A DNA stretch of 64,000 bases from Anaerorhabdus sp036636695 (GCF_036636695.1 NZ_JAVWNW010000003.1); one strand, 5' to 3'; positions 43,238 through 51,621 are shown, counted from the stretch's first letter. Notes: generated from the sequence alone by a model not told the origin. Program-made: numbers and translations.

Positions 43238-44869
43238 ATGCGAGATGTAATCTATGTAACAGGGCATAGAAACCCTGATACGGATTCTATTTGTTCATCA
43301 ATCGCTTATGCAAATCTAAAACAGCAATTAGGTCAAAATGCTATTGCTTGTAGAATTGGTGAATTAAACACAGAAACAGCCTATGTTTTAAAGAAATTTG
43401 ATGTAGAAGCTCCAAAATTAGTAGAGAACGCAAAATGTCGATTGGAAGATATTGATATTGATAGTGCATCATTAATTCACTCAGATTTAACGATAAAAAG
43501 AGCTTGGGAAAAAATCACCCTAGGGAAAAACAAGAGTTTATTTGTGGTCGATAGTGAGAACAACTTACTAGGTGTTGTATCAATGTCAAATATTTCAGAT
43601 GTTCAAATGAAAGATATTGAACAGGTACAAGAGTTAATGAAGGATGTACCAATCTCAAACATTACCGAAACAATTGAAGGAAAATTATTAATAAATCCAA
43701 CTAATCTTCATATGGATGGTGATGTGAAAATCATGATTTCTCGCAATAATAATTTCTTAGATGAAGAGTTTGAGAATAGTGTAATTATTATGAGTGATAA
43801 TGAAGTTCTACAAGAAAAAGCAATTGAGAAAAAAGCAGCTTGTTTGGTAATTACTGAAGGAAAAGAAGTTTCACAAAAAATAATGGATATGGCAATAGCA
43901 AATGATTGTGCAATTATTACAACACCATATGATGCGATGAAGGTAGCACGATACATTTATCAAACTCCTCCTGTGTCCATGATTATGACGAAAGATATTG
44001 TTACATTTAAGATTTCTGATTATGTTGATGATGTATCAAAAAGAATGAGTAAAACGCGTTACCGTTCATATCCAGTTATTGATCATAAAGGACATGTAAT
44101 TGGTGCGGTATCACGTTTCCATTTATTCTCTTATACACGGAAGAAGTTTGTTTTACTTGATCATAATGAAGCTTCACAAAGTGTTGAATCACTAGAGGTG
44201 GCAGATGTATTAGAAATAATTGATCATCATCGAATTGGTGATATTGAAACAAGTAATCCAATTAACTTTCGAAATCAAAATTTAGGAAGTACGTCTAGTA
44301 TTATTGCACTTATGTATAAGGAAAATGGTATAAAGCCTACTAAGAAGATTGCTGGATTATTATGCTGTGCAATTATTTCTGACACAATGAATTTTAATAG
44401 TCCTACAGCAACTGCAGTAGATAGAGATATTGCAACCGATTTAGCAGCAATCGCTGAAATTGATTTAGACAAGTTATCTATTGAAATGTTTGAAGCAGTC
44501 GCAACATTAAGAGGTTTATCATTTAGCGAAATTCTCTATAATGATTTTAAAGAATATTCAATGGAAGGCTTTAGAATTGCAATCGGACAAATTAATATTT
44601 TAGATATTAAGGAATTAGAAATTATTCGTAGAGAATTTGTTTCTTATATGGAAAAAATAAATGCAATTAATAAATATGACTTACTTGTTATGACATTTAC
44701 AAATGTTGAAGGCAAAGGTTCAAACTTTATTTATATGGGTAAACTTTCTTGGGTAATTGAAGAAATGTTTGATAGTTGTAAAGAAAATGATGTATTGTTT
44801 GCTAAAGATATCGTTTCAAGAAAGAAACAAATAATTCCAAGATTAGCAGCTGCGCTTAAGCTAGCTTAA
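43238..44869 (+). CDS. ppaC: Mn-dependent family II inorganic pyrophosphatase with CBS/DRTGG insert
   Basis: 543 residues. The DHH catalytic domain starts at the N-terminus (TGHRNPDTDSICSSIAYA) and resumes after the insert with LDHNEASQSVE and IIDHHRIGDIE, which supply Mn ligands and the DHH. The insert (about 70-305) holds two CBS domains flanking a DRTGG domain, as in nucleotide-regulated CBS-pyrophosphatases; these bind AMP/ADP or diadenosine polyphosphates. The C-terminal DHHA2 domain has RKKQIIPRL. It hydrolyses pyrophosphate in the cytoplasm. GGGAGG is 7 bases before the ATG. Confidence 0.95.
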   Translation: MRDVIYVTGHRNPDTDSICSSIAYANLKQQLGQNAIACRIGELNTETAYVLKKFDVEAPKLVENAKCRLEDIDIDSASLIHSDLTIKRAWEKITLGKNKSLFVVDSENNLLGVVSMSNISDVQMKDIEQVQELMKDVPISNITETIEGKLLINPTNLHMDGDVKIMISRNNNFLDEEFENSVIIMSDNEVLQEKAIEKKAACLVITEGKEVSQKIMDMAIANDCAIITTPYDAMKVARYIYQTPPVSMIMTKDIVTFKISDYVDDVSKRMSKTRYRSYPVIDHKGHVIGAVSRFHLFSYTRKKFVLLDHNEASQSVESLEVADVLEIIDHHRIGDIETSNPINFRNQNLGSTSSIIALMYKENGIKPTKKIAGLLCCAIISDTMNFNSPTATAVDRDIATDLAAIAEIDLDKLSIEMFEAVATLRGLSFSEILYNDFKEYSMEGFRIAIGQINILDIKELEIIRREFVSYMEKINAINKYDLLVMTFTNVEGKGSNFIYMGKLSWVIEEMFDSCKENDVLFAKDIVSRKKQIIPRLAAALKLA

Positions 44870-44885
44870 AAATTAGGAATATAAT

Positions 44886-44926
44886 AACCACGTTATTAAG
44901 ACGCAAGTTTGAAAACGTGGTTTTCT
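44886..44926 (+). terminator. Terminator after ppaC
   Basis: AACCACGTT (44886-44894) pairs with AACGTGGTT (44914-44922) with a 19-base loop, followed by TTC. Confidence 0.65.
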
Positions 44927-44930
44927 TATG

Positions 44931-44956
44931 AAAAAAAGCAGACTATTTATCTGCTT
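44931..44956 (-). terminator. Terminator of mgtE
   Basis: AAGCAGA (44937-44943) pairs with TCTGCTT (44950-44956). On the minus strand the hairpin is followed by TTTTTT, just after the mgtE stop. Confidence 0.82.
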
Positions 44957-44964
44957 ATAGAATA

Positions 44965-46308
44965 TTAAATTAAGTATGGAAGTAACATAGTTGCTAAGCC
45001 TAAAAATGCAAAGAAACCAAGTACATCAGTAGCAGTTGTTACAAAAACACTAGAAGCTAAAGCGGGGTCAATATTCATCTTTTCCAAAATGATAGGAACG
45101 GCATAACCTGAAACAGTAGCAACAACTAAGTTGAATACCATTGCGGAACCAGCTACAATCCCTAAGTATGGATTTCCAAAGAAGAAATAACAACCTATCG
45201 CAACAACAATACCAAGGATAGTACCAGTTAATAATCCAACTCCAAATTCTTTGAAGAAGACTTTCTTAGCATTCTCACCAGTAAGCTCACCTAAGGCAAT
45301 ACCTCGTACAATGATTGTCAGTGATTGTGTACCAGCATTTCCACCCATTCCTGCAATGATAGGATTAATAGCAGCTAGGGCAACAACAGCTTCGATTGTT
45401 GAAGAGAACATAGCTACAACAGATGCAGCTAACACGGCTGTGACTAAATTAACTGATAGCCATGGTAAACGTGATTTAATAGATTCAATTAAGGTACCAT
45501 CAACTTTTTCTTCCGCATTTAATCCAGCCATATGGTGGATATCTTCGGTAGCTTCTTCTTTGATGATATCGACGATATCATCAATTGTAATTACACCTTT
45601 GATAATATCTTCATTATCAACGACAGGGATCATGACATAATCATATTTATCAATGATATAAGCAACTTCTTCTTGATCGTCATTAGTATTTACTGTTTGA
45701 ACATTAGGATTTGTAATTTCAGAAATGAGTGTATCAAAAGGAGAAGAAACTAAATCTCTTAAAGATACCACACCTTTTAGATGTCCAATTGAGTCGGTTA
45801 CATATAAGTAATAAGCCATTTCCGCATTTTGAGCTACTTGTTGTAGATATTCTAAAGTTTTTTGAACAGTTTTGTTTTCACGAATACTGATAAATTCCTT
45901 AGCCATAATACCCCCAGCAGTATCAGGTGCATAGGATAAGAGTTCCTTTACTTCCGCAACATCTTCAACTGACATCTTACTTAGGATATCTTTACTTTCT
46001 TCTTCATCCAATGTTTGAACAAAGTCCGCAATTTCATCCGAACTCATTTCTTCAAGAATTTCTTTTTGCCGATTTGTAGAGAACTGTTTCAACAAATCAT
46101 AGATATCCTCATCATCTTCTTCATCGAGAAGGTGTGCAATTGTTTCATCGGACAGACGATTGAGTATTTTGACAGCATCATCATCATTTTCATGAATAAT
46201 GCTTAAAAGGTCCACTGGGTGGACAAATTCAATCATCTCTTGGAAGTCATAATCATTAGCATTTAATAAAAAATTTTTTAATTCTTGTTTAGATATTTCT
46301 AGATTCAT
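44965..46308 (-). CDS. mgtE: MgtE-type magnesium transporter
   Basis: 447 residues. An acidic N-terminal superhelical domain (EDDEDIYDLLKQFSTNRQKEI, DEIADFVQTLDEEESKDIL) precedes two CBS domains and a C-terminal channel with five membrane helices; NPIIAGMGGNAGTQS and the GTATTDVLGFF-like VTTATDVLGFFAF are the Mg2+-path signatures. MgtE admits Mg2+ along the membrane potential, gated by Mg2+ binding to the cytoplasmic domain. The start is the ATG at 46308 with AAAGGAGG 6 bases upstream; a TTG just before is not used. Upstream lies a leader ORF rather than the M-box riboswitch common before Firmicutes magnesium genes. Confidence 0.94.
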   Translation of the reverse strand: MNLEISKQELKNFLLNANDYDFQEMIEFVHPVDLLSIIHENDDDAVKILNRLSDETIAHLLDEEDDEDIYDLLKQFSTNRQKEILEEMSSDEIADFVQTLDEEESKDILSKMSVEDVAEVKELLSYAPDTAGGIMAKEFISIRENKTVQKTLEYLQQVAQNAEMAYYLYVTDSIGHLKGVVSLRDLVSSPFDTLISEITNPNVQTVNTNDDQEEVAYIIDKYDYVMIPVVDNEDIIKGVITIDDIVDIIKEEATEDIHHMAGLNAEEKVDGTLIESIKSRLPWLSVNLVTAVLAASVVAMFSSTIEAVVALAAINPIIAGMGGNAGTQSLTIIVRGIALGELTGENAKKVFFKEFGVGLLTGTILGIVVAIGCYFFFGNPYLGIVAGSAMVFNLVVATVSGYAVPIILEKMNIDPALASSVFVTTATDVLGFFAFLGLATMLLPYLI

Positions 46309-46314
46309 CAAATT

Positions 46315-46406
46315 CCTCCTTTAGTTAGGAAAGAACTTTACCTTTTTGGCAAGAACTTTCAGTATTTCTCTGTCTCGGGTTATTATTATCCGTTTCCATT
46401 CTTACC
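46315..46406 (-). promoter_or_regulatory. Predicted attenuator structure in the mgtE leader
   Basis: In the RNA, AAAGUUCUUGCC and AAAGUUCUUUCC form a 20-base-period direct repeat (DNA 46348-46359 and 46328-46339). UUCUUGCC of the first copy can pair with GGUAAGAA (46406-46399), covering the leader start codon, and UUCUUUCC of the second can pair with GGAGGAA of the mgtE ribosome site. A ribosome on the leader would disrupt these pairings in turn. Pairings are by eye, without energy calculation. Confidence 0.5.
46325..46399 (-). CDS. 24-codon leader ORF upstream of mgtE
   Basis: ATG at 46399, stop at 46325-46327, ending 16 bases before the mgtE start. GGGGTGG lies 5 bases upstream of the ATG, as strong as normal genes here. 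The peptide begins METDNNNPRQRN and ends KVLS; the acidic start, Asn run and Pro followed by basic residues recall the Salmonella/E. coli MgtL leader (starting MEPDP), whose early residues destabilise the ribosome at low Mg2+. No homology is claimed. The ORF contains both halves of a direct repeat that can pair with the leader's own start region and with the mgtE ribosome site. Expression as a peptide is inferred. Confidence 0.6.
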   Translation of the reverse strand: METDNNNPRQRNTESSCQKGKVLS

Positions 46407-46426
46407 ACCCCATTTCACGCTCTTTT

Positions 46427-46432
46427 ATTATA
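46427..46432 (-). promoter_or_regulatory. -10 box of the mgtE leader promoter
   Basis: TATAAT on the minus strand, preceded by GC and a poor -35. Transcription would start near 46420, giving a leader of about 110 bases before mgtE, and the preceding terminator at 46460-46481 insulates it. Confidence 0.55.
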
Positions 46433-46459
46433 GCTTGGAAACGAGGTAAATGACACAAA

Positions 46460-46481
46460 AAAAGTGTAAACTCACACTTTT
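46460..46481 (-). terminator. Terminator of the queuosine operon
   Basis: AAAAGTGT (46460-46467) pairs with ACACTTTT (46474-46481); on the minus strand a T run follows. It overlaps the last codons of queH. Confidence 0.8.
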
Positions 46482-47143
46482 CTTTTTAGATATTCTTGAT
46501 ATGAATAAATACATCCACAATATTGTTGCCGATATAAATTATGCTCGGTTGATAATTCTCTTCCACGATCTATTCCCTTCTTCTTTTTAAAGTCCGAATG
46601 AAAGTATTTTGTAGTGGGGTAAAGGGCTTGTAATGAAGTTCCAATTTCATTTATTTTTTGACTGTCTTTTTGACGTGATATAGTCATCACAGTTGTGAAA
46701 TATTCATAGTTGTTTTTACTTGCGTATTCAAAGGATTCTTTCATGCGCTTGGTATAACATAAGAAGCATCTTTCACCACCTTCGGGTTTATCTTGGAGTG
46801 GTTCAAGTATTTTAGTATAGGCATCATTATCGTAGATACATTCGATTAGTTTTACTTCATACTTTAATAAATGATTAACTTCAACTAAATAACGTTTTAA
46901 TTCATCTAAACGCCGATGATATTCAGCACTTGGATAAATATTAGAATTATTATAATAGATTGTGCAATCAAAAGTTTCACTTAAAAATTCAATAGGGAAT
47001 GCAGCACATGGTGCGCAGCATGCATGAAGTAAGAGTGTAGGACGATGGCTTGATTGTTTAATTCTTTCAATTTCATCAATACTTTGTTGATAATAGTTCA
47101 CTTTGTTATTACTTTTTTGAATATTTGGAAATATTCTATTCAT
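46472..47143 (-). CDS. queH: Epoxyqueuosine reductase QueH
   Basis: 223 residues. The family cysteines are in LLHACCAPCAAFPIE, GERCFLCYTKRM and YCGCIYSYQEY, which bind a 4Fe-4S cluster and an additional iron. QueH reduces epoxyqueuosine to queuosine in the wobble position of tRNAs with GUN anticodons and replaces the unrelated QueG. It overlaps queA by 8 bases and is the last gene of tgt-queA-queH. Confidence 0.94.
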   Translation of the reverse strand: MNRIFPNIQKSNNKVNYYQQSIDEIERIKQSSHRPTLLLHACCAPCAAFPIEFLSETFDCTIYYNNSNIYPSAEYHRRLDELKRYLVEVNHLLKYEVKLIECIYDNDAYTKILEPLQDKPEGGERCFLCYTKRMKESFEYASKNNYEYFTTVMTISRQKDSQKINEIGTSLQALYPTTKYFHSDFKKKKGIDRGRELSTEHNLYRQQYCGCIYSYQEYLKRKV

Positions 47144-48164
47144 TGCTAATCAACATACTATCGCCAAAAGAAAAGAAACGATACTCTTCTTTAATAGCTT
47201 CATTGTATGCCTTAAATATAAGTTCTTTTGTAGCAAATGAACTAATCATCATAATTAATGTTGATTTTGGTAAATGAAAGTTAGTAATAATACAATCGAC
47301 AGCTTCCCATTTATAACCTGGATAAATGAAGATTGCAGTCTCACCATGACATTCTTTGAAACATCCATATTCTTTATAGATAGCTTCTAAGGTGCGAGTA
47401 CTTGTAGTTCCTACAGTAATAATTCTTCTGCCTTCTTTTTTCGCAAGATTCAATGCATCAGCGGTATCTTGATCCATCCAATACATTTCAGAATGCATAA
47501 TGTGATCTTCAATGGTATCAGTATCCATCGGTCTAAAAGTTCCTAATCCAACATGAAGAGTCACATCCTTGATGATAATTCCTTTATCACTAAGTTGTTT
47601 AAACAATTCTTCAGTAAAATGTAGTCCAGCAGTTGGTGCAGCAGCACTTCCTTTTACTTTTGCATAAACAGTTTGATAGCGTTCAGGATCATCTAGTTTT
47701 TCTTTTATGTAAGGAGGAAGAGGGACATTACCTAAACGTTCAAGAATTTCAATGAAGATACCATCATACAACATCTTCATTTTACGAATTCCTTTATCAC
47801 CTATTTCAATACATTCAGCACGTAGCTCACCATCATGAAAAGAGATGATTGAACCAATTTTGACAACTTTGGCATTGCCTACAAGACATTCCCAAATATC
47901 GCCTTCTTGCTTGAGAAGTAGTAATTCAACATGAGCACCGGTTTCTTCTTTTGTACCAAATAGTCGAGCGGGAATTACACGTGTATTATTTCTTACTAAT
48001 ACATCACCAGGTTTAAGATAATTTACTATATCATAGAAATGCTTATGTTCTAACTCGCCTGTATTTTTGTGTACAACAAGTAAGCGGCTTTGTTTACGAT
48101 CGCTTAATGGATGTTGTGCAATTAAATGTTCTGGTAAATCGAAGTCAAATTCACTTGTTTTCAT
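47136..48164 (-). CDS. queA: S-adenosylmethionine:tRNA ribosyltransferase-isomerase QueA
   Basis: 342 residues, full length. FDFDLPEHLIAQHPLSDRKQSRLL at the start, VLVRNNTRVIPARL, GSAAAPTAGLHFT, TLHVGLGTFRPM and the end YRFFSFGDSMLI are the diagnostic motifs. It transfers the ribosyl part of SAM to preQ1 in tRNA to give epoxyqueuosine. It lies between tgt (2 bases upstream) and queH (8-base overlap), giving the late steps of queuosine formation; no preQ1 synthesis genes are here, so preQ1 or queuine is salvaged or made elsewhere. Confidence 0.96.
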   Translation of the reverse strand: MKTSEFDFDLPEHLIAQHPLSDRKQSRLLVVHKNTGELEHKHFYDIVNYLKPGDVLVRNNTRVIPARLFGTKEETGAHVELLLLKQEGDIWECLVGNAKVVKIGSIISFHDGELRAECIEIGDKGIRKMKMLYDGIFIEILERLGNVPLPPYIKEKLDDPERYQTVYAKVKGSAAAPTAGLHFTEELFKQLSDKGIIIKDVTLHVGLGTFRPMDTDTIEDHIMHSEMYWMDQDTADALNLAKKEGRRIITVGTTSTRTLEAIYKEYGCFKECHGETAIFIYPGYKWEAVDCIITNFHLPKSTLIMMISSFATKELIFKAYNEAIKEEYRFFSFGDSMLISNE

Positions 48165-48166
48165 AA

Positions 48167-49297
48167 TTAAAATCCTCTTTCATCGAATGCATACTTTTCA
48201 AGGATTTCTTTTTTGAAATCACCAAAGCGATCTTCCATAATTGCTTGACGAGCTTGTTCTGTTAAGCGAAGAAGAAAGCGGAGATTATGAATAGACATCA
48301 GACGATTTCCTAATCCTTCATTACAACGATATAAATGATTTAAATATGCACGTGTATAGTTTTTGCAACAAATGCAATCACATTCTGGGTCTAGTGGTCT
48401 AAAGTCTTCTTTATAGATGGCTTTTTTAATATTGATTCTGCCTTCACTTGTCATGAGTGTTCCATGTCTTGCGATACGTGTTGGCAAAACACAATCCATC
48501 ATATCAACACCACGTTCAATCGCTTCAAGAATATCATTAACAGCACCAACACCCATAAGGTAACGAGGCTTATCTTCAGGTAAGTATTTTATTGCATACT
48601 CAATCATACGATACATTGTTGGTTTATCTTCACCAACAGATGTTCCACCGATAGAGTATCCTGGGAAATCCATCTTTACTAATTCTTCAGCACAATGTTT
48701 ACGTAGGTCTTCATAATCGCCACCTTGTACTATGCCAAATAAGGCTTGCTCATCTTTTCTTTCATGAGCATCTAATCCACGCTTTGCCCAACGGATTGTT
48801 CTTTCAACACTGTCTTTAACATAATCATAAGTTGCTGGATATGGAATACATTCATCAAAAGACATAATCATATCTGCACCGATTTTATTTTGAATTTGAA
48901 TTGATTTTTCAGGACTTAAGAAAAGTGTTGAGCCATCTAAATGACTCTTAAAGGTAACACCTTCTTCTTTTATTTTTCTAGCATCCGCTAAAGAGAATAC
49001 TTGAAATCCACCACTATCTGTAAGCATAGGGCCTGAATAATTCATGAATTTTTGAACGCCACCTGCTTTTTGAACTATATCTTCACCAGGTCTTAACCAT
49101 AAATGATAGGTATTTGCCAAAATAACTTGTGATCCTATTTCGTACAATTCTTCAGGCGAAATAAACTTCACAGTTGCTAATGTTCCAACAGGCATGAACA
49201 TCGGCGTTTGGACATCTCCATGAGGAGTATGTAGGGTACCACAGCGGGCACCAGATTGTTTACAACGATGTGTAACTTCAAAACTAAAATTTTTCAT
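48167..49297 (-). CDS. tgt: tRNA-guanine transglycosylase Tgt
   Basis: 376 residues, full length. The catalytic Asp lies in LTDSGGFQVFSL, the second Asp in MMDCVLPTRIARHG, substrate recognition in GGTSVGEDK, and the zinc site in CDCICCKNYTRAYLNHLYRCNE with the later His. It exchanges G34 of tRNA-Asp, Asn, His and Tyr for preQ1. The ATG at 49297 begins MKNFSFEVTHRCKQSGARCG. It is the first gene of the queuosine operon, with queA following after 2 bases. Confidence 0.97.
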   Translation of the reverse strand: MKNFSFEVTHRCKQSGARCGTLHTPHGDVQTPMFMPVGTLATVKFISPEELYEIGSQVILANTYHLWLRPGEDIVQKAGGVQKFMNYSGPMLTDSGGFQVFSLADARKIKEEGVTFKSHLDGSTLFLSPEKSIQIQNKIGADMIMSFDECIPYPATYDYVKDSVERTIRWAKRGLDAHERKDEQALFGIVQGGDYEDLRKHCAEELVKMDFPGYSIGGTSVGEDKPTMYRMIEYAIKYLPEDKPRYLMGVGAVNDILEAIERGVDMMDCVLPTRIARHGTLMTSEGRINIKKAIYKEDFRPLDPECDCICCKNYTRAYLNHLYRCNEGLGNRLMSIHNLRFLLRLTEQARQAIMEDRFGDFKKEILEKYAFDERGF

Positions 49298-49391
49298 AAT
49301 ATCACCGCGTATTATTATACAGTACTTGTAAATAATATGATAGAGAAACGTCGTATTGAGTGGTATAATTAAAGACAGTTAGGGTGATAAA

Positions 49392-49856
49392 ATGAAGTCT
49401 AAAATACTAAGAATTAGAAATATTCCAAAAGAACCACCAATAATTGCTACAGTGAGCGTTAAACCGAAAAATGGTTTAATCGTTATGATTTTTGCGAGTT
49501 TTATAATGATGATATTTAATGATTTATTTTCATATATTGGGGTTTTGATGTTTGGTATGTCTGCATTTTGTTTGTTTGTATTACCAGATCGTAAGTTAAT
49601 TGATTTTACTCATGATTATATAATTTTATACAATTGTAAGGAAAGAGAAAACTGCAGTCTTATTTATTGGGAAGATATATTAACTTGGCAATATATTTGG
49701 CGTGCAGATCATGATGATTTAGAAATTGAATTAGTAGACCATACTGTGAAAACCATAGAATGTTTCTCAAGAAAAACGGTGGTCCCTTTATTAAGAGCAT
49801 TTGTACGTGATAAAGAAAAAGTAATAATAAAAGGAAAGCGAGTGAAGACTACATGA
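49392..49856 (+). CDS. Hypothetical membrane protein
   Basis: 154 residues with two adjacent hydrophobic segments (about 31-45 and 49-67) and a soluble C-terminus with strands and a Trp-rich stretch (YWEDILTWQYIWRADHDD). It resembles small PH-like membrane proteins but I cannot name the family. GGGTGA lies near the ATG, and an extended -10 (TGGTATAAT) is at about 49360. The stop overlaps the ArsR start by four bases (ATGA), so both are co-translated with the downstream oxidase. Confidence 0.7.
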   Translation: MKSKILRIRNIPKEPPIIATVSVKPKNGLIVMIFASFIMMIFNDLFSYIGVLMFGMSAFCLFVLPDRKLIDFTHDYIILYNCKERENCSLIYWEDILTWQYIWRADHDDLEIELVDHTVKTIECFSRKTVVPLLRAFVRDKEKVIIKGKRVKTT

Positions 49857-50146
49857 AAAATGTTGATCTAGAATCACAATTTGAAGAAATGTCATTATTG
49901 TTTAAAATGTTTTCCGATAGTACCCGTTTAAAAATTTTAAATTTATTATTTGAAAAAGAACGATGTGTTAGTGATTTTATAGAAGAGTTGCAAATGAGTC
50001 AATCTGCTGTTTCGCATCAACTAGCATCACTTAAAAAAACGCATTTAATTAAATCAAGAAAAGCTGGAAAGAATGTTTACTATTCTTTAGCAGATGAACA
50101 CATTGAGAGTATTTTTAAAATGGCTTTAGACCATGTGAACGAATAA
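49853..50146 (+). CDS. ArsR family transcriptional regulator
   Basis: 97 residues: winged helix with EEMSLLFKMFSDSTRLKILNLLFEKERCVSDFIEELQMSQSAVSHQLASLKK as the DNA-binding region, given here in parts (recognition helix SQSAVSHQLASL). Only one cysteine (in RCVSDF) is present, so the classical two-cysteine arsenic site is not complete; other inducers are likely. It overlaps the upstream membrane protein gene (ATGA) and precedes the flavin oxidase by 10 bases, which it probably regulates. Confidence 0.9.
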   Translation: MKNVDLESQFEEMSLLFKMFSDSTRLKILNLLFEKERCVSDFIEELQMSQSAVSHQLASLKKTHLIKSRKAGKNVYYSLADEHIESIFKMALDHVNE

Positions 50147-50156
50147 GGAGATAAGA

Positions 50157-51149
50157 ATGAAAAGAGAAGCAACACTTTGTAGACAGTGTCCAGTATGTAA
50201 TGGATTCGCATGCCGTGGAGAGATTCCAGGATTAGGGGGAATTGGGCAAGGAATTTCATTTATCAACAATGTTAAAGAATTGGCTAAAATAAAATTGAAT
50301 TTAGATGTATTGAATGATGTAAAGGATATTGATACATCAACTGATTTATTTGGTGAGAAGTGTGATTTACCATTATGTTGTGCACCAATTGCTGGAATTA
50401 GAAATAATTATGGCACAGATATTAGCGATTATGATTATAATACTGAACTTGCGAAAGCATGTAGAGAAGAAAATATATTGTGTTTTGTAGGTGATGGTAT
50501 TGATTTTGAAAACTATTTTCATTTACCTGCAAAAGCATTACATGAACAAGGTGGAAAAGGATTTTTAACAATTAAACCTTGGCAAATGGAAACAGTTAAA
50601 CAACGTTTTGAAACAGTTAAGGAGTTTGATGTGTTAGGAGTTGCAATGGATATTGATGCAGCAGGCTTGCCGTTATTAAGAAATGCAAAGACTCCAGTAG
50701 AAAATAAAGACATTCGTGCTTTACATGAAATCAAAAAATTATGTGGTGATAAACCATTTATTGTAAAAGGAATCATGACTAAGGAAGCTGCACTATTAGC
50801 ACTTGAAGCTGGAGCAGATGGAATTATTGTCAGCAATCATGGGGGTAGAGTATTAGATGAAACACCAGCAACAATCGAAGTGTTGGAAGAAATCGTTGAA
50901 GCGATAAATGGCCGATTAACAGTCCTTGTGGATGGTGGTTTCCGTACTGGAAATGATATTTTTAAGGCGATTGCTCTTGGTGCTGATGCAGTACTAGTAG
51001 GACGTCCTTTAGCACTAGCATGCGCAACAGAGGGTACTGATGGAGTAAGAAATAGCATTCAAAAGCTTAAAAAGGAATTCATTCATGCCATGCGAATGAC
51101 TGGATGTGAAAATATTTCTGCAATAACGCATACAAAAGTAAGAAAATAA
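50157..51149 (+). CDS. FMN-dependent alpha-hydroxy-acid oxidising protein
   Basis: 330 residues. The TIM-barrel of the glycolate/lactate oxidase family is shown by APIAGIRNNYG, IVKGIMTKEAALLALEAGADGIIVSNHGGRVLDETP and VDGGFRTGNDIFKAIALGADAVLVGRPLA (quoted in pieces: SNHGGR holds the catalytic His and Arg, DGGFRTGNDI the FMN phosphate). It begins with a cysteine-rich extension CRQC-PVC-NGFAC, a C-X2-C-X2-C-X4-C pattern that could bind iron-sulfur or zinc. The typical reaction is oxidation of L-lactate or similar acids; in an anaerobe an electron acceptor other than oxygen is likely. AAGGAG precedes the ATG. Regulated with ArsR. Confidence 0.9.
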   Translation: MKREATLCRQCPVCNGFACRGEIPGLGGIGQGISFINNVKELAKIKLNLDVLNDVKDIDTSTDLFGEKCDLPLCCAPIAGIRNNYGTDISDYDYNTELAKACREENILCFVGDGIDFENYFHLPAKALHEQGGKGFLTIKPWQMETVKQRFETVKEFDVLGVAMDIDAAGLPLLRNAKTPVENKDIRALHEIKKLCGDKPFIVKGIMTKEAALLALEAGADGIIVSNHGGRVLDETPATIEVLEEIVEAINGRLTVLVDGGFRTGNDIFKAIALGADAVLVGRPLALACATEGTDGVRNSIQKLKKEFIHAMRMTGCENISAITHTKVRK

Positions 51150-51180
51150 ACTGAAAACATTTTCATTTATTTGAAATTTG

Positions 51181-51208
51181 TTTACATTCCTTTCATTTTT
51201 GCTATAAT
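51181..51208 (+). promoter_or_regulatory. Promoter of the pyrophosphatase-like gene
   Basis: TTTACA (51181-51186), 16-base spacer, TATAAT (51203-51208); the start codon is 24 bases downstream. Confidence 0.65.
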
Positions 51209-51231
51209 GATAGAGTAAATGAGGTGCAAAC

Positions 51232-51621
51232 ATGGCAGATTTTGAAAATAATGCTTTTTTTTGGCAAAAAATAGATACATTGTATCTTTCTTCCAAATTA
51301 GAAATTATTCGTGAAAAAGGTTCAAAACACCCAGAATTCGGAAATCTTGTATATCCGGTTGAATACGGAAGATTGAAAGATACGAGTACATCAGATAATG
51401 AAGGTATTATGGTATTCAAAGGTAGTGAAAAATCAAGTAGTGTATCAGCAATTATTATTGCGGCAGATATATTGAAAAAAGATTTACAAGCAAAATTGTT
51501 GATTGGATGTTCTAAAGATGATGAAGATAAGATTTTACGTTTTCTAAATCAAACAGATTATCAAAAAACAATTTTGGTACGTAGAGGACAAGAAATACCT
51601 AGTTGGGGATTAACCGATTAA
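51232..51621 (+). CDS. Class I inorganic pyrophosphatase-like protein, missing a conserved Asp
   Basis: 129 residues resembling a small class I pyrophosphatase family of Firmicutes: FWQKIDTLYLSSKLEIIREKGSKHPEFGNLVYPVEYGRL with the YP-EYG motif, then TSDNEG and AADILKKDLQAKLLIGC. In class I enzymes a D-x-D-x2-D pattern binds metals; here the third acid is replaced (DNEGIM), so catalysis may be altered or lost. A family II pyrophosphatase with full motifs is also present in the window. GAGGTG precedes the ATG. Its terminator follows. Confidence 0.68.
   Translation: MADFENNAFFWQKIDTLYLSSKLEIIREKGSKHPEFGNLVYPVEYGRLKDTSTSDNEGIMVFKGSEKSSSVSAIIIAADILKKDLQAKLLIGCSKDDEDKILRFLNQTDYQKTILVRRGQEIPSWGLTD

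Noticed and set aside
45251..45640. Antisense frame of 129 codons over mgtE
   Set aside because: mgtE is certain on the other strand; the antisense frame has no supporting signals.
46309..46432. M-box riboswitch before mgtE
   Set aside because: The leader is only about 110 bases, is largely occupied by an ORF with a ribosome site, and lacks the conserved three-stem M-box sequences as far as I can read.
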